From: Chrysochromulina parva
Lineage: Eukaryota; Haptophyta; Prymnesiales; Chrysochromulinaceae
Reading direction: 5' to 3'
Assembly (NCBI GenBank): GCA_002887195.1
Contig: PJAB01000919.1
Span: forward strand, 1 to 19,089
DNA length: 19,089 nucleotides
The notes under the pieces are model-generated. The model was not told the origin of the DNA. It saw only the letters and a list, made by a program, of their open reading frames with translations, and did no database searches. The position numbers were made by a program, and so were the translations under genes. Shown here piece after piece: positions 7,538 through 14,053 of this stretch (position 1 is its first letter; each line of letters starts with the position of its first letter).

Positions 7538-8287
7538 GCGCCGGGGCGTCCACACGGCCAGGAGGCTTCCCAGGGCTGGGATGTGAACATGGGTGGGAGC
7601 GCTCTGAACCATTAGGACTGGTCTGGCTTGGCCCCGGGACGGGTCCTGCGGTGAGGGACGGGGGACGCGGCGCGGCCGTGGGGGATTCCCCGGTCCGTCG
7701 CCGCCAACCGCCGCCGAGGTCCGGAGCAAGGTCGATGGCCGTCATTTGGCCTACGAAGTACGATCCAACTACAGTTCGACGCCAGAAACAGATGCTCTCG
7801 GACGGTCAAGTTGAAGTTCTCGGTTCCGCGGCACAAACGCCGCGGGCGCGGCGCCCGCCGGGGGCGGGGCGCGACCCTAGTCTCGAGGTGTGATTTTAAC
7901 GGCCCGGCCAACCTCTCGCCAAATATACCACATTACCACATATCGATATATATTGCACGAGATCCGATCTGCGACGGTATCGTCACGGGTCGTGCATACT
8001 TACAACTATCAACTTAGCCGAGCGCGAGCTAGGATACTCGACGTGAACACCGTTCACCGTATCAACGCCGCGCAGACAGCCGAGCGTTTCTTAAGCGTAG
8101 CGGACGTTCCGTTCCGGATAATCCTCAGCACGACTATCCCTTCGGAGTTCAGACCCGTGGCGGCCGGGGGGTCCTACCGGTAGATTCTCGGGAGATTCTC
8201 CTACTCCCCGATGCTTCATTTCTGCTGTGCTTGTCACGGCGGTCGGCGCAAAGAACACCGCCACGCCCCATGCTCCCATCACCTGCT
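7538..8287. other. Convergent intergenic region, GMF-domain / TPR genes
   Basis: This 750-base gap lies between two gene ends. It begins GC-rich, contains two overlapping GC hairpins at 7826-7858, then an AT-rich patch at about 7920-7955 (ATATCGATATAT). A short direct repeat AGATTCTC occurs twice near 8182-8200. Open frames here are low-complexity and lack motifs. No tRNA or rRNA signature was found by eye. Confidence 0.55.
7826..7858. repeat. Two overlapping GC-rich inverted repeats
   Basis: CCGCGGC (7826-7832) pairs with GCCGCGG (7839-7845) around the loop ACAAAC. GCGGGCGC (7842-7849) is the exact inverse of GCGCCCGC (7851-7858) with one central base. The two stems share 7842-7845, so in RNA they would exclude each other. 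They lie about 290 bases past the GMF-domain stop codon. Confidence 0.7.
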
Positions 8288-9613
8288 CTACATCATGTCA
8301 TCGTTGTCGTCAATGAGCTTCGGCTCAGGCGGCGGCGGGTTGCGCCGCGCCGCTGCCTGGTGGGCCATTGCGCTCTGGGGACCGACGCTTCGTGGACCGA
8401 CGCGCTCCGTTTGCCGCCCGGTGGCGGCGCGCGCGGGCTCAGCACGTCCTTGGAGTTCGCGCCGCTCGCGCCGCTCCTTCTCCATGAGGTACTCGAGGTC
8501 CTCCCGCTCCTGCGCAGTCACGATGAGCTCCTCGGCCTTGTCCCACTCGCCCACCTGCAGATGGTATTGCAGCCACTCCTTGCGCGCTGCCTCTTGTGAC
8601 GCTTCGTCGTCGCCTTCGCCGCCCTCATCCGCATCGGCCGCGCCACCCGCACTACCGCTGCCGCCGCCGCCTCTGCCGCCGCCGCCGCCGCCCAGGTATG
8701 CGGACGCGTGCTCGCGGGGCGGCGGATCGTCGCGACGATCATCCCGCGTCGGCTGCCGTTGAAGGTGGGAAGCTGAGGCAGCTAGCATTGAACTCTCTCG
8801 GTAGATAGGCTGCTGCGCGCGCGGCTGGTGCCCCCCTAGGGTACCCAGCGCGCGCGGCTGGGGCGGCTCGTCAGCACCCGTGTCGCGGCGCATAGCTGGG
8901 TCGTCGTAGTAGTGCCGTGGCGCGTCCATGAGCTGCGCGTTGTACCTCTGCCCACTCGCATATGAAGGTAGGCTTGGGTCGTCGCTTGCATCTGACGGCG
9001 CGCGCCAGCCCTCGGAGAGCTGTTTCTGCCCTCCGTCTTCGGACGCCTGGCCGAAGACGGGCGCCACTGGCCGCTTGTTGCCGTTCTCGTCCAGGTACTT
9101 GTCGCCGTCGGGCTTGCGGCCCCAGCTAATGTCCACCAGCCTCTCCTTGACGAAGTCGATGCGCCGCTTGTTGGCATCGCCATAGATGGCACGCTCGACC
9201 AGCGGCGTGTACGCCTTCTTGAAGGCCTCGATGGCCTGCTCGTAGTAGGCCTGTGCTGCCTCCATTTCGCCAAGGTTGTGCAGGCACGACGCGATATTGT
9301 GGATGACCGCGCCGCGCACGGCATGGTCCTTGGCGCTGCGCGTCTTCTCGGTGACGGCGAGGCAGTGCGTGAAGGTGTTGAGGGCTTCCTCGAACTTGCG
9401 CTGGTGGAAGAGCGTTTTGGCCTCCGCGAGGAGATTCCATTCGAGCTGCTGCAGCGTTTCCTTAGCCACATCTGCGCCTATCTGCGCATGGTAGTGGGTC
9501 ACGTTCGTGAAGAGCTTGGATGAGACGGTTGCAACACCAACCTCGTTCTCGGGACGCAGCACGGAGTTCACCGCGAAGCGAGCCTCGTCGTCCTCAGTGT
9601 CGCTGCGACGCAT
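8288..9613 (-). CDS. TPR-containing protein with disordered, glycine-rich C-terminal half
   Basis: This is a 441-residue protein from the ATG at 9613, the first in frame. Residues about 55-135 form two tetratricopeptide-like helical hairpins: NLLAEAKTLFHQRKFEEALN, then AVIHNIASCLHNLGEMEAA with QAYYEQAIEAFKKA. A conserved-looking segment follows (RRIDFVKERLVDISWGRKPDG, about 150-170). The next ~180 residues are Ser/Asp/Pro/Gln-rich with a run of about 15 Gly/Arg/Ser residues encoded by a GCC/CCG-type repeat (about 8655-8692). A helical region (EWLQYHLQVGEWDKAEELI, then Glu/Arg-rich) comes before an acidic tail ending DDNDDMM. TPRs bind partner proteins, so an adaptor or assembly role is likely, but no specific family is recognised. 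Confidence 0.8.
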   Translation of the reverse strand: MRRSDTEDDEARFAVNSVLRPENEVGVATVSSKLFTNVTHYHAQIGADVAKETLQQLEWNLLAEAKTLFHQRKFEEALNTFTHCLAVTEKTRSAKDHAVRGAVIHNIASCLHNLGEMEAAQAYYEQAIEAFKKAYTPLVERAIYGDANKRRIDFVKERLVDISWGRKPDGDKYLDENGNKRPVAPVFGQASEDGGQKQLSEGWRAPSDASDDPSLPSYASGQRYNAQLMDAPRHYYDDPAMRRDTGADEPPQPRALGTLGGHQPRAQQPIYRESSMLAASASHLQRQPTRDDRRDDPPPREHASAYLGGGGGGRGGGGSGSAGGAADADEGGEGDDEASQEAARKEWLQYHLQVGEWDKAEELIVTAQEREDLEYLMEKERRERRELQGRAEPARAATGRQTERVGPRSVGPQSAMAHQAAARRNPPPPEPKLIDDNDDMM

Positions 9614-9855
9614 CTACGGTCGTCGGTTCCGGTCGCGCGGTCGCGGCAGATGAGGACGCAGATGAGGAGCGCTTCGAAGGAATGCCTTCGTAGCAAAAAA
9701 AGACAAGAAAGCGGATGACGCGTGGCGTGGGTTCCAATCTTGTGAAAACGGTGTTTGTGTCGATGGGAACGCCAATGCCTGATGACATCCGGATAGTGCT
9801 TGATTTCGGTCCCGCGCCTCTTTCACAAACTCTTCGACAAATTCAAGAGACAAAA
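9614..9855. promoter_or_regulatory. Divergent promoter spacer, TPR gene / Ser-Pro-rich gene
   Basis: The spacer is 242 bp between the chosen ATGs. A poly-A tract lies at about 9694-9709. Unlike other divergent spacers in the window it has no CACGTG; the nearest relative is ACGCGT at 9718-9723. The ATG at 9715 also opens the same frame as the plus-strand gene and would shorten the spacer. Confidence 0.4.
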
Positions 9856-10365
9856 ATGAGCACATCTGAACTCAGAGTGAAGATCGCTGTGTCGACGACG
9901 CCCGGCGGAGTGAGGGTTGGGAACAAGGCTCACAAGGGCAAGGGCGTGCCCAGCAGCGATGAGAAGACCGGAAGCGGCGCCGGGCGCGCGCGCTCGAAGC
10001 CGCTCAGCCTCAACCTGATCTCCGTCAACAACAGCGATTTCCTTTCGCGTCTTGAGGATGCGGAGGCACGTGACACCGAACGTTCACTGACGCAGTCGCG
10101 CCCCGTGTCACCCGTTCGCTCCCCTGCGGTTCCCGTGCCGCCGATCCCCGTGCCGCCCGTGGCACCACTGTCCAAATCTTCGAGCCGCTGCACGCCACAT
10201 GTGGACAGACCCGCCTCAGCGCGCATGCGCAGCACACCGCGCCCGTCTCCGCATCCATCGACCCCACGCGCGCCACGAGCGACGCGCATGCCAAAGTGTG
10301 ACTCGCCTATGGAAGGCCTCGTCGCCGTCTCATTCGACCTCGGGCCGCCGTCCGTAAGGAAGTGA
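9856..10365 (+). CDS. Hypothetical Ser/Pro/Arg-rich protein
   Basis: No family is recognised. From the ATG at 9856, preceded by AAAA, it encodes 169 residues; an in-frame ATG at 9715 would add 47. The sequence is basic and low-complexity. A Lys/Gly-rich N-terminal third is followed by a more ordered LNLISVNNSDFLSRLEDAE segment, then many Ser-Pro and Thr-Pro sites (RPVSPVRSP, RPSPHPSTPR) that look like targets of proline-directed kinases. The C-terminus, MEGLVAVSFDLGPPSVRK, is less biased. Just before the stop the DNA reads GTAAGG, so a splice donor with a further exon cannot be excluded. Coding status rests on the open frame and its divergent position. Confidence 0.42.
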   Translation: MSTSELRVKIAVSTTPGGVRVGNKAHKGKGVPSSDEKTGSGAGRARSKPLSLNLISVNNSDFLSRLEDAEARDTERSLTQSRPVSPVRSPAVPVPPIPVPPVAPLSKSSSRCTPHVDRPASARMRSTPRPSPHPSTPRAPRATRMPKCDSPMEGLVAVSFDLGPPSVRK

Positions 10366-10514
10366 GTAGGCCATCCGCCATGATGATGCCACGATTTGGC
10401 TTAACGAGCTGGACGGAACATCTGTTTCCAATCGTGTTGATATGAGTGCTATCGAAGACGGCCAAGCAGCGTTCCGCGCGGGTCTGAGGGCACATTGATC
10501 GAAGCGGGGGCCGT

Positions 10515-10543
10515 GCATGTGGAAGCGGCGCCGGCCCACATGC
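10515..10543. repeat. Hairpin with 8-bp stem
   Basis: GCATGTGG at 10515-10522 pairs perfectly with CCACATGC at 10536-10543 around a 13-nt loop, and two outer G-T/T-G wobbles could extend it in RNA. It lies about 150 bases past the Ser/Pro-rich gene. Confidence 0.65.
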
Positions 10544-10731
10544 GTGACATGAGGCATGAACATGTTCAAACGGCAATAACGCTCAGACTCGCGCACCGAC
10601 AGTGGAGCGACCTTCAGCGGAGAGCCGCGCGCGATGCGACGCATGACGCTATCGTGTATGTTCTGAGAATGGAACCATGTGTGTTACACGAAAAAAGACA
10701 ATCCACATTCAATGGTCAATTTTAGGTCACC

Positions 10732-10779
10732 ATTGCGAATTGCAATTGGAATTGCGAATTGACAATTGTTAGCGAATTG
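10732..10779. repeat. Cluster of three GCGAATTG repeats at 18-19 bp spacing
   Basis: GCGAATTG occurs at 10735-10742, 10754-10761 and 10772-10779. The first two sit in longer matching units (ATTGCGAATTG) with a 19-bp period. CAATTG palindromes lie between the copies. The tract is strikingly AT-rich in a GC-rich window. It could be a protein-binding array or a decayed tandem repeat. Confidence 0.65.
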
Positions 10780-10994
10780 GACACCGACGCTGTGAACAAA
10801 ACTTCGACGTTACGAGGACGTACGAGCCCCGCCTGGCGCTGGCCGGCCCTGCTCGGCTCGACAGCCTATTCCGGATCGGGAGACAGGACCCGCCCGCTCG
10901 TGATTCCTTTCATTCATCAACATCCTTGGTGTACTTGCCCAGGGTCGTGGAGTCGACCCTCTAGACCCTCTGCGCTCTGTTGCCACCCGACGCT

Positions 10995-11792
10995 TCAGAA
11001 GGAGGACCACTTTTCATTCCACCGAGCGCGGTATGACTCAATTCTCCGGGATGTCTCGATCTCCGCGATGCTGACCGACTCTAGTGTCTCCTCTGATTTT
11101 GGAGGAGGCGCTGGTGAGCCACGCCGGAGTGTGCGAATGGACGTCTTGTTTCCCATGTACGACGGCGTGCTCGACCCATCGGCGCCAATACGTGCAGAGG
11201 GCTTCGGGCTCGGCGCCCTCGTGCTCGCGGCCGTCCGCACCATCGGCGGCACCTGTAGCGCCGCAGCCTGCGCGCGGAGGCCCGCTAGCGTTGCAGCTCG
11301 CGCGGCGGCGTGCGCCACGTTTCGCGCGGATGGCGATGATGAGCGCGGCTTCGTACGGCTCGACGTCTCAGAAGCCGAGGCGGCAGCGGCGGCGGCAGCT
11401 TCGGCGGCCTTGGCTGCAGCGGCAGCAGCGACGGCAGCGGCGGTCGCAGCCCGGTAGGCTGCTGCCTCCGAAGGCAATGAAGACAGCTGCGGAGGCAAAT
11501 CGATCTGCATCAAGGTGGCCTTGAGCGGGTTTTGCTCGCGTGCGTACGGCGCACGGTCCGTCACGGTCGAGCAAGGCGCCTCGTCTTGGCGCGGTTCCTC
11601 AAAGGTGCTCGCTGGCAGGCTGAGGGCGGCAGTCCGAGACTGCGAGATCTTGGTCAACGGCAGAGGTGCTGTCGCAACTTTAAGCGGAGCTGCTGCCTGA
11701 ACGTCCTCGAGAAGTGACAATCGATTCGTAGCAGTTGCCTCGGCAGCAGGGACAGTGCGTTGTAGGCAGCGAGCCAGCGAGTGACAGAGCAT
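10995..11792 (-). CDS. Hypothetical alanine-rich protein
   Basis: This is a 265-residue open frame from the ATG at 11792; no family is recognised. The N-terminus (MLCHSLARCLQRTVPAAEAT) is uncharged to basic and could be a weak mitochondrial leader. Residues about 105-145 are a nearly pure alanine helix with scattered Lys, Glu and Arg. The next 90 residues are Ser/Pro/Arg-rich. The last 30 (SVSIAEIETSRRIESYRARW and on) look like an ordered amphipathic helix ending in WSSF. The opposite strand is also open over part of the region, but its product is Ala/Arg/Cys-rich without a plausible fold and starts at a non-ATG codon. The minus strand is therefore preferred. It is divergent from the ArfGAP gene. 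Confidence 0.5.
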   Translation of the reverse strand: MLCHSLARCLQRTVPAAEATATNRLSLLEDVQAAAPLKVATAPLPLTKISQSRTAALSLPASTFEEPRQDEAPCSTVTDRAPYAREQNPLKATLMQIDLPPQLSSLPSEAAAYRAATAAAVAAAAAAKAAEAAAAAAASASETSSRTKPRSSSPSARNVAHAAARAATLAGLRAQAAALQVPPMVRTAASTRAPSPKPSARIGADGSSTPSYMGNKTSIRTLRRGSPAPPPKSEETLESVSIAEIETSRRIESYRARWNEKWSSF

Positions 11793-12147
11793 CGGGGCCG
11801 TCCAAAAGTCGGCCGGTGTCTTTTTCAGTTGAGCGCGCGCGCGCGCGCGCTCGCTTTGTTATCCCCCATGCCCGTTGCCAAGTATAGCGGGCCCACTATG
11901 TCCTAAAATAGCGTGGCCGGGGCGAAGCCACACAAATTGAGGGCGGCATCACACAACTCGTTGTAAAGTTGTGCCTCGTCGCTTTTGAAAGATGCGTGAA
12001 TTGGCTGTGAAGGTCTGCGCCCTCCACGCTGTGTCTCCACGGACCTGTGGTCGTGCGTCTTGCCGAGATCGCTTTCTTTACGTGAATGTGAATGAAGCGG
12101 CTGTGACGTGTGCGAGGTGTTGCCCTTCACGCTTTTGAGTTTGGTTC
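11793..12147. promoter_or_regulatory. Divergent promoter region, Ala-rich / ArfGAP genes
   Basis: The spacer is 355 bp between start codons. It holds a perfect 22-bp palindrome with nine GC dinucleotides at 11831-11852 and a TACGTGA motif at 12079-12085. A short hairpin (GTGGC/GCCAC) lies near 11911-11930 and another (CACAAC/GTTGTG) near 11952-11973. Regulatory function is inferred. Confidence 0.45.
11831..11852. repeat. (GC)9 tract forming a perfect 22-bp palindrome
   Basis: The tract reads GA, then nine GC units, then TC, and equals its own reverse complement. Alternating GC of this length can adopt Z-DNA or extrude as a cruciform. It lies about 40 bp upstream of the minus-strand ATG at 11792. 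Confidence 0.85.
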
Positions 12148-13072
12148 ATGTTGGTGTGTTGTGAAGATGAACGACAGTGGCCAATGGGAACTGTGACGAC
12201 GTCCAAGGGCGAGCAGTTCAGGCGATGGGCGGCGGTGCGGCAACGTGATGGCAACGACCGCTGCGCCGAGTGCGAGTCCAGGGACACATCATGGGTGGTC
12301 CTCAATTGTGCGCAGCCTCCTCTGCGTCCAACGCTCGCCATGCGAGTTGAGGAGGCTGTGTGAACCGCGCGAGCCCCTGCGGCCCTCTGCTGAGCGCGCC
12401 CTCGCTTTGGACGCAGATGGCATCCTCATTTGCGCCAACTGCGCTGGCTCTCATCGGGGGCTTGGCACGCACATATCCAAGGTGCGCAGCACAGACCTCG
12501 ACACATTCACGGATGACGAGTTCGAGTGGATAGAATCTCTTGGCAACGCAAAGAGCAATGGCCTGTGGGAGGCGGGGCTGCCATCGAGCATGCGCCGGCC
12601 AGCAGCTGACGCGCCCGCGTGCATCCGTCGCATCTGGCTGAAACAGAAGTATGATGAGCAGCGCTTCACGGCCGGCACACAGTCGAGCGTACCACCGGAC
12701 CACGAGAGCCACCGCGGGTGGATGTGGAAGCAGGGGGGCGTCGTGCCCACGTGGCGCAAGCGCTACTTCTGCGTCGACCATGGACGGCTGCTCTGGTTCA
12801 CATCTGAGGCCGTCGGCGACAGCTCCTTCCGTGGCTCGATGCCGCTCCTCGGCACGAGCTTGCATCTCGATGACGCGGATGGTCGCACACTCACGTTGCG
12901 CGCGCCCGCCGAAGATGGTCGCACCGTCTCACTGCTCCTGCGCACCGTCGACAGTGAAGCCGCAGAGGAGTGGCTATGGTCGCTATACCAGAGCGCGGCC
13001 GCGGCCGAGTGCATGAGCCCGAGCGCCGCCGCGCCGCCGCAGCGCCGAAAAGGATTCCTTAGCTTCCGCTAA
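12148..13072 (+). CDS. ArfGAP and PH domain protein (two exons)
   Basis: The product is predicted to stimulate GTP hydrolysis by Arf GTPases at membranes marked by phosphoinositides. Exon 1 is 12148-12307 and exon 2 is 12417-13072, joined across a 109-bp GT-AG intron, giving 271 residues. Splicing reconstructs the ArfGAP zinc finger exactly: Cys39-x2-Cys42-x16-Cys59-x2-Cys62, followed by GSHRGLGTHISKVRS with the catalytic arginine finger at Arg67. GNAKSNGLWEAGLP (GNKxANxxWE in relatives) follows. A PH domain spans about 152-250, starting GWMWKQGG, then WRKRYFCV, and ending EEWLWSLYQS. The tail is short and basic. Without splicing the zinc finger is split between two frames. The ATG at 12184 is an alternative start. 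A single PH after the ArfGAP domain recalls the ADAP/centaurin-alpha order, but those have two PH domains. Confidence 0.88.
12308..12416 (+). other. Spliceosomal intron in ArfGAP-PH gene
   Basis: The donor is AATT|GTGCGC and the acceptor is ACGCAG|ATGG. The intron is 109 bp, phase 1. It contains frame-breaking sequence and a TGA in the exon 1 frame. The boundaries are set by the protein: removing it restores the 16-residue spacing between the two cysteine pairs of the ArfGAP finger and gives N-Y-G-I-L-I-C, matching the family's N-L-G-I/V-L-x-C. It is GC-rich without a strong polypyrimidine tract. Confidence 0.85.
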
Positions 13073-13391
13073 AAATTGAGCACAGCGCTTCAGCGACTGT
13101 TAGAACCGACGACGTCGGTTATTACGAGAACAAGTAGGCCAGAAGTAGTATAGCACCCGCTCGGTATATACTTGTCTCAGATGTGACTAGAAGGCCCTTG
13201 CCACGTAATTATGCAGCTAAAAGGCTTGTTCTAAGGACTTAATCGTTAATGTACACGCTCCGGACTCACTCGCGAGTGGTTCGCGATCGCGTCGACCCGG
13301 GGGCGCGCGACGGAGCGACGCTGGCCCCGGCCCGCCCGCGGCCATGCTCAATTCAAACCTCCCACCGCGTCCCTTACCCCCGAGTCTTTCA
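13073..13391. other. Convergent intergenic region, ArfGAP / glycosyltransferase genes
   Basis: This 319-base gap has a hairpin AACCGAC-GAC-GTCGGTT at 13104-13120, shortly after the ArfGAP stop, an AT-rich stretch around 13145-13255, and two adjacent perfect palindromes at 13267-13278 (CACTCGCGAGTG) and 13282-13291 (CGCGATCGCG). No gene was seen. Confidence 0.6.
13104..13120. repeat. Short hairpin after ArfGAP stop codon
   Basis: AACCGAC pairs with GTCGGTT around GAC. It is 32 bases past the stop and therefore inside the likely 3' UTR. Confidence 0.6.
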
Positions 13392-14016
13392 CTAAGGCAT
13401 AACCTCGAGCCACCGAGCGGCAACGGCCTTCCAAGACTCCGACCGAAGCGTAGGCGTATCGACGTTGGGGAGCTCGCCCGTGCGCTCGTATGTTTGAAGC
13501 AACTCAGCGGCCCGCATGGCGGCAACGCGTTGCGTCTCAGGGAGCATCGGGTCGCCTGGGACGCGCACGCAGTAGTCCTTGGCAGGGTCGCCAAAGACGG
13601 CGACGCTCGACGTCAGAGGAACGCACCCAAGCATGGCAGCCTCCCGCGCCGCGATACAGTCGATCTCCGGCCAATGGCCGACATAGTAGAGCATCTGCGC
13701 GCGCGCCTTGGCGTGCAGCAGCTCGGGCTGTCCCACACGTCCGTGGTCGATGACGCGGCCCTCGTGGCTCGCAATGAGAGCACGCATCTGCTCACGCCAG
13801 CTAGAGACTGGATACAGGAGCTCGTGCGTGCGCCAGCCGTAGTACAAGTGAAGCGTCGCGCCGGGAACGGCCGCGCTCAGGAGCGGCCAGCCAAACCGAA
13901 GCATCTGCTCGAGCCCCCGGTCATAGGATGAGGTGTACACGAGCTGCGGCCGAGATCGCGCCGGAGCGGATCCCCTCGCCGTCGTGTCCAATGACGTGTC
14001 GGTGGCCGCCGCGTGG

Positions 14017-14053
<37 letters not shown>

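Larger units (their letters stand above)
10366..10994. other. Intergenic region with short repeats, Ser-Pro-rich / Ala-rich genes
   Basis: The gap is 629 bases. It contains a hairpin at 10515-10543 (8-bp stem, 13-nt loop) and an AT-rich cluster of GCGAATTG repeats at 10732-10779. The open frame continuing from 10759 into the next gene is the antisense shadow of the Ala-rich gene. No RNA gene was seen. Confidence 0.55.

Noticed and set aside
7534..7893. Plus-strand frame of about 120 codons after the GMF-domain gene
   Set aside because: It starts at a non-consensus codon, is Gly/Pro/Arg-rich, has no motif and lies in the presumed 3' UTR.
10940..10975. GTCGAC and TCTAGA close together, resembling a cloning polylinker
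   Set aside because: The flanking order and spacing do not match a vector polylinker, and the surroundings have the same composition as the rest of the window.
10759..11457. Plus-strand open frame over the Ala-rich gene
   Set aside because: It starts at a non-ATG codon and its product is biased by the GC-rich repeats of the opposite strand. The minus strand gives a more plausible protein with an ordered C-terminus.
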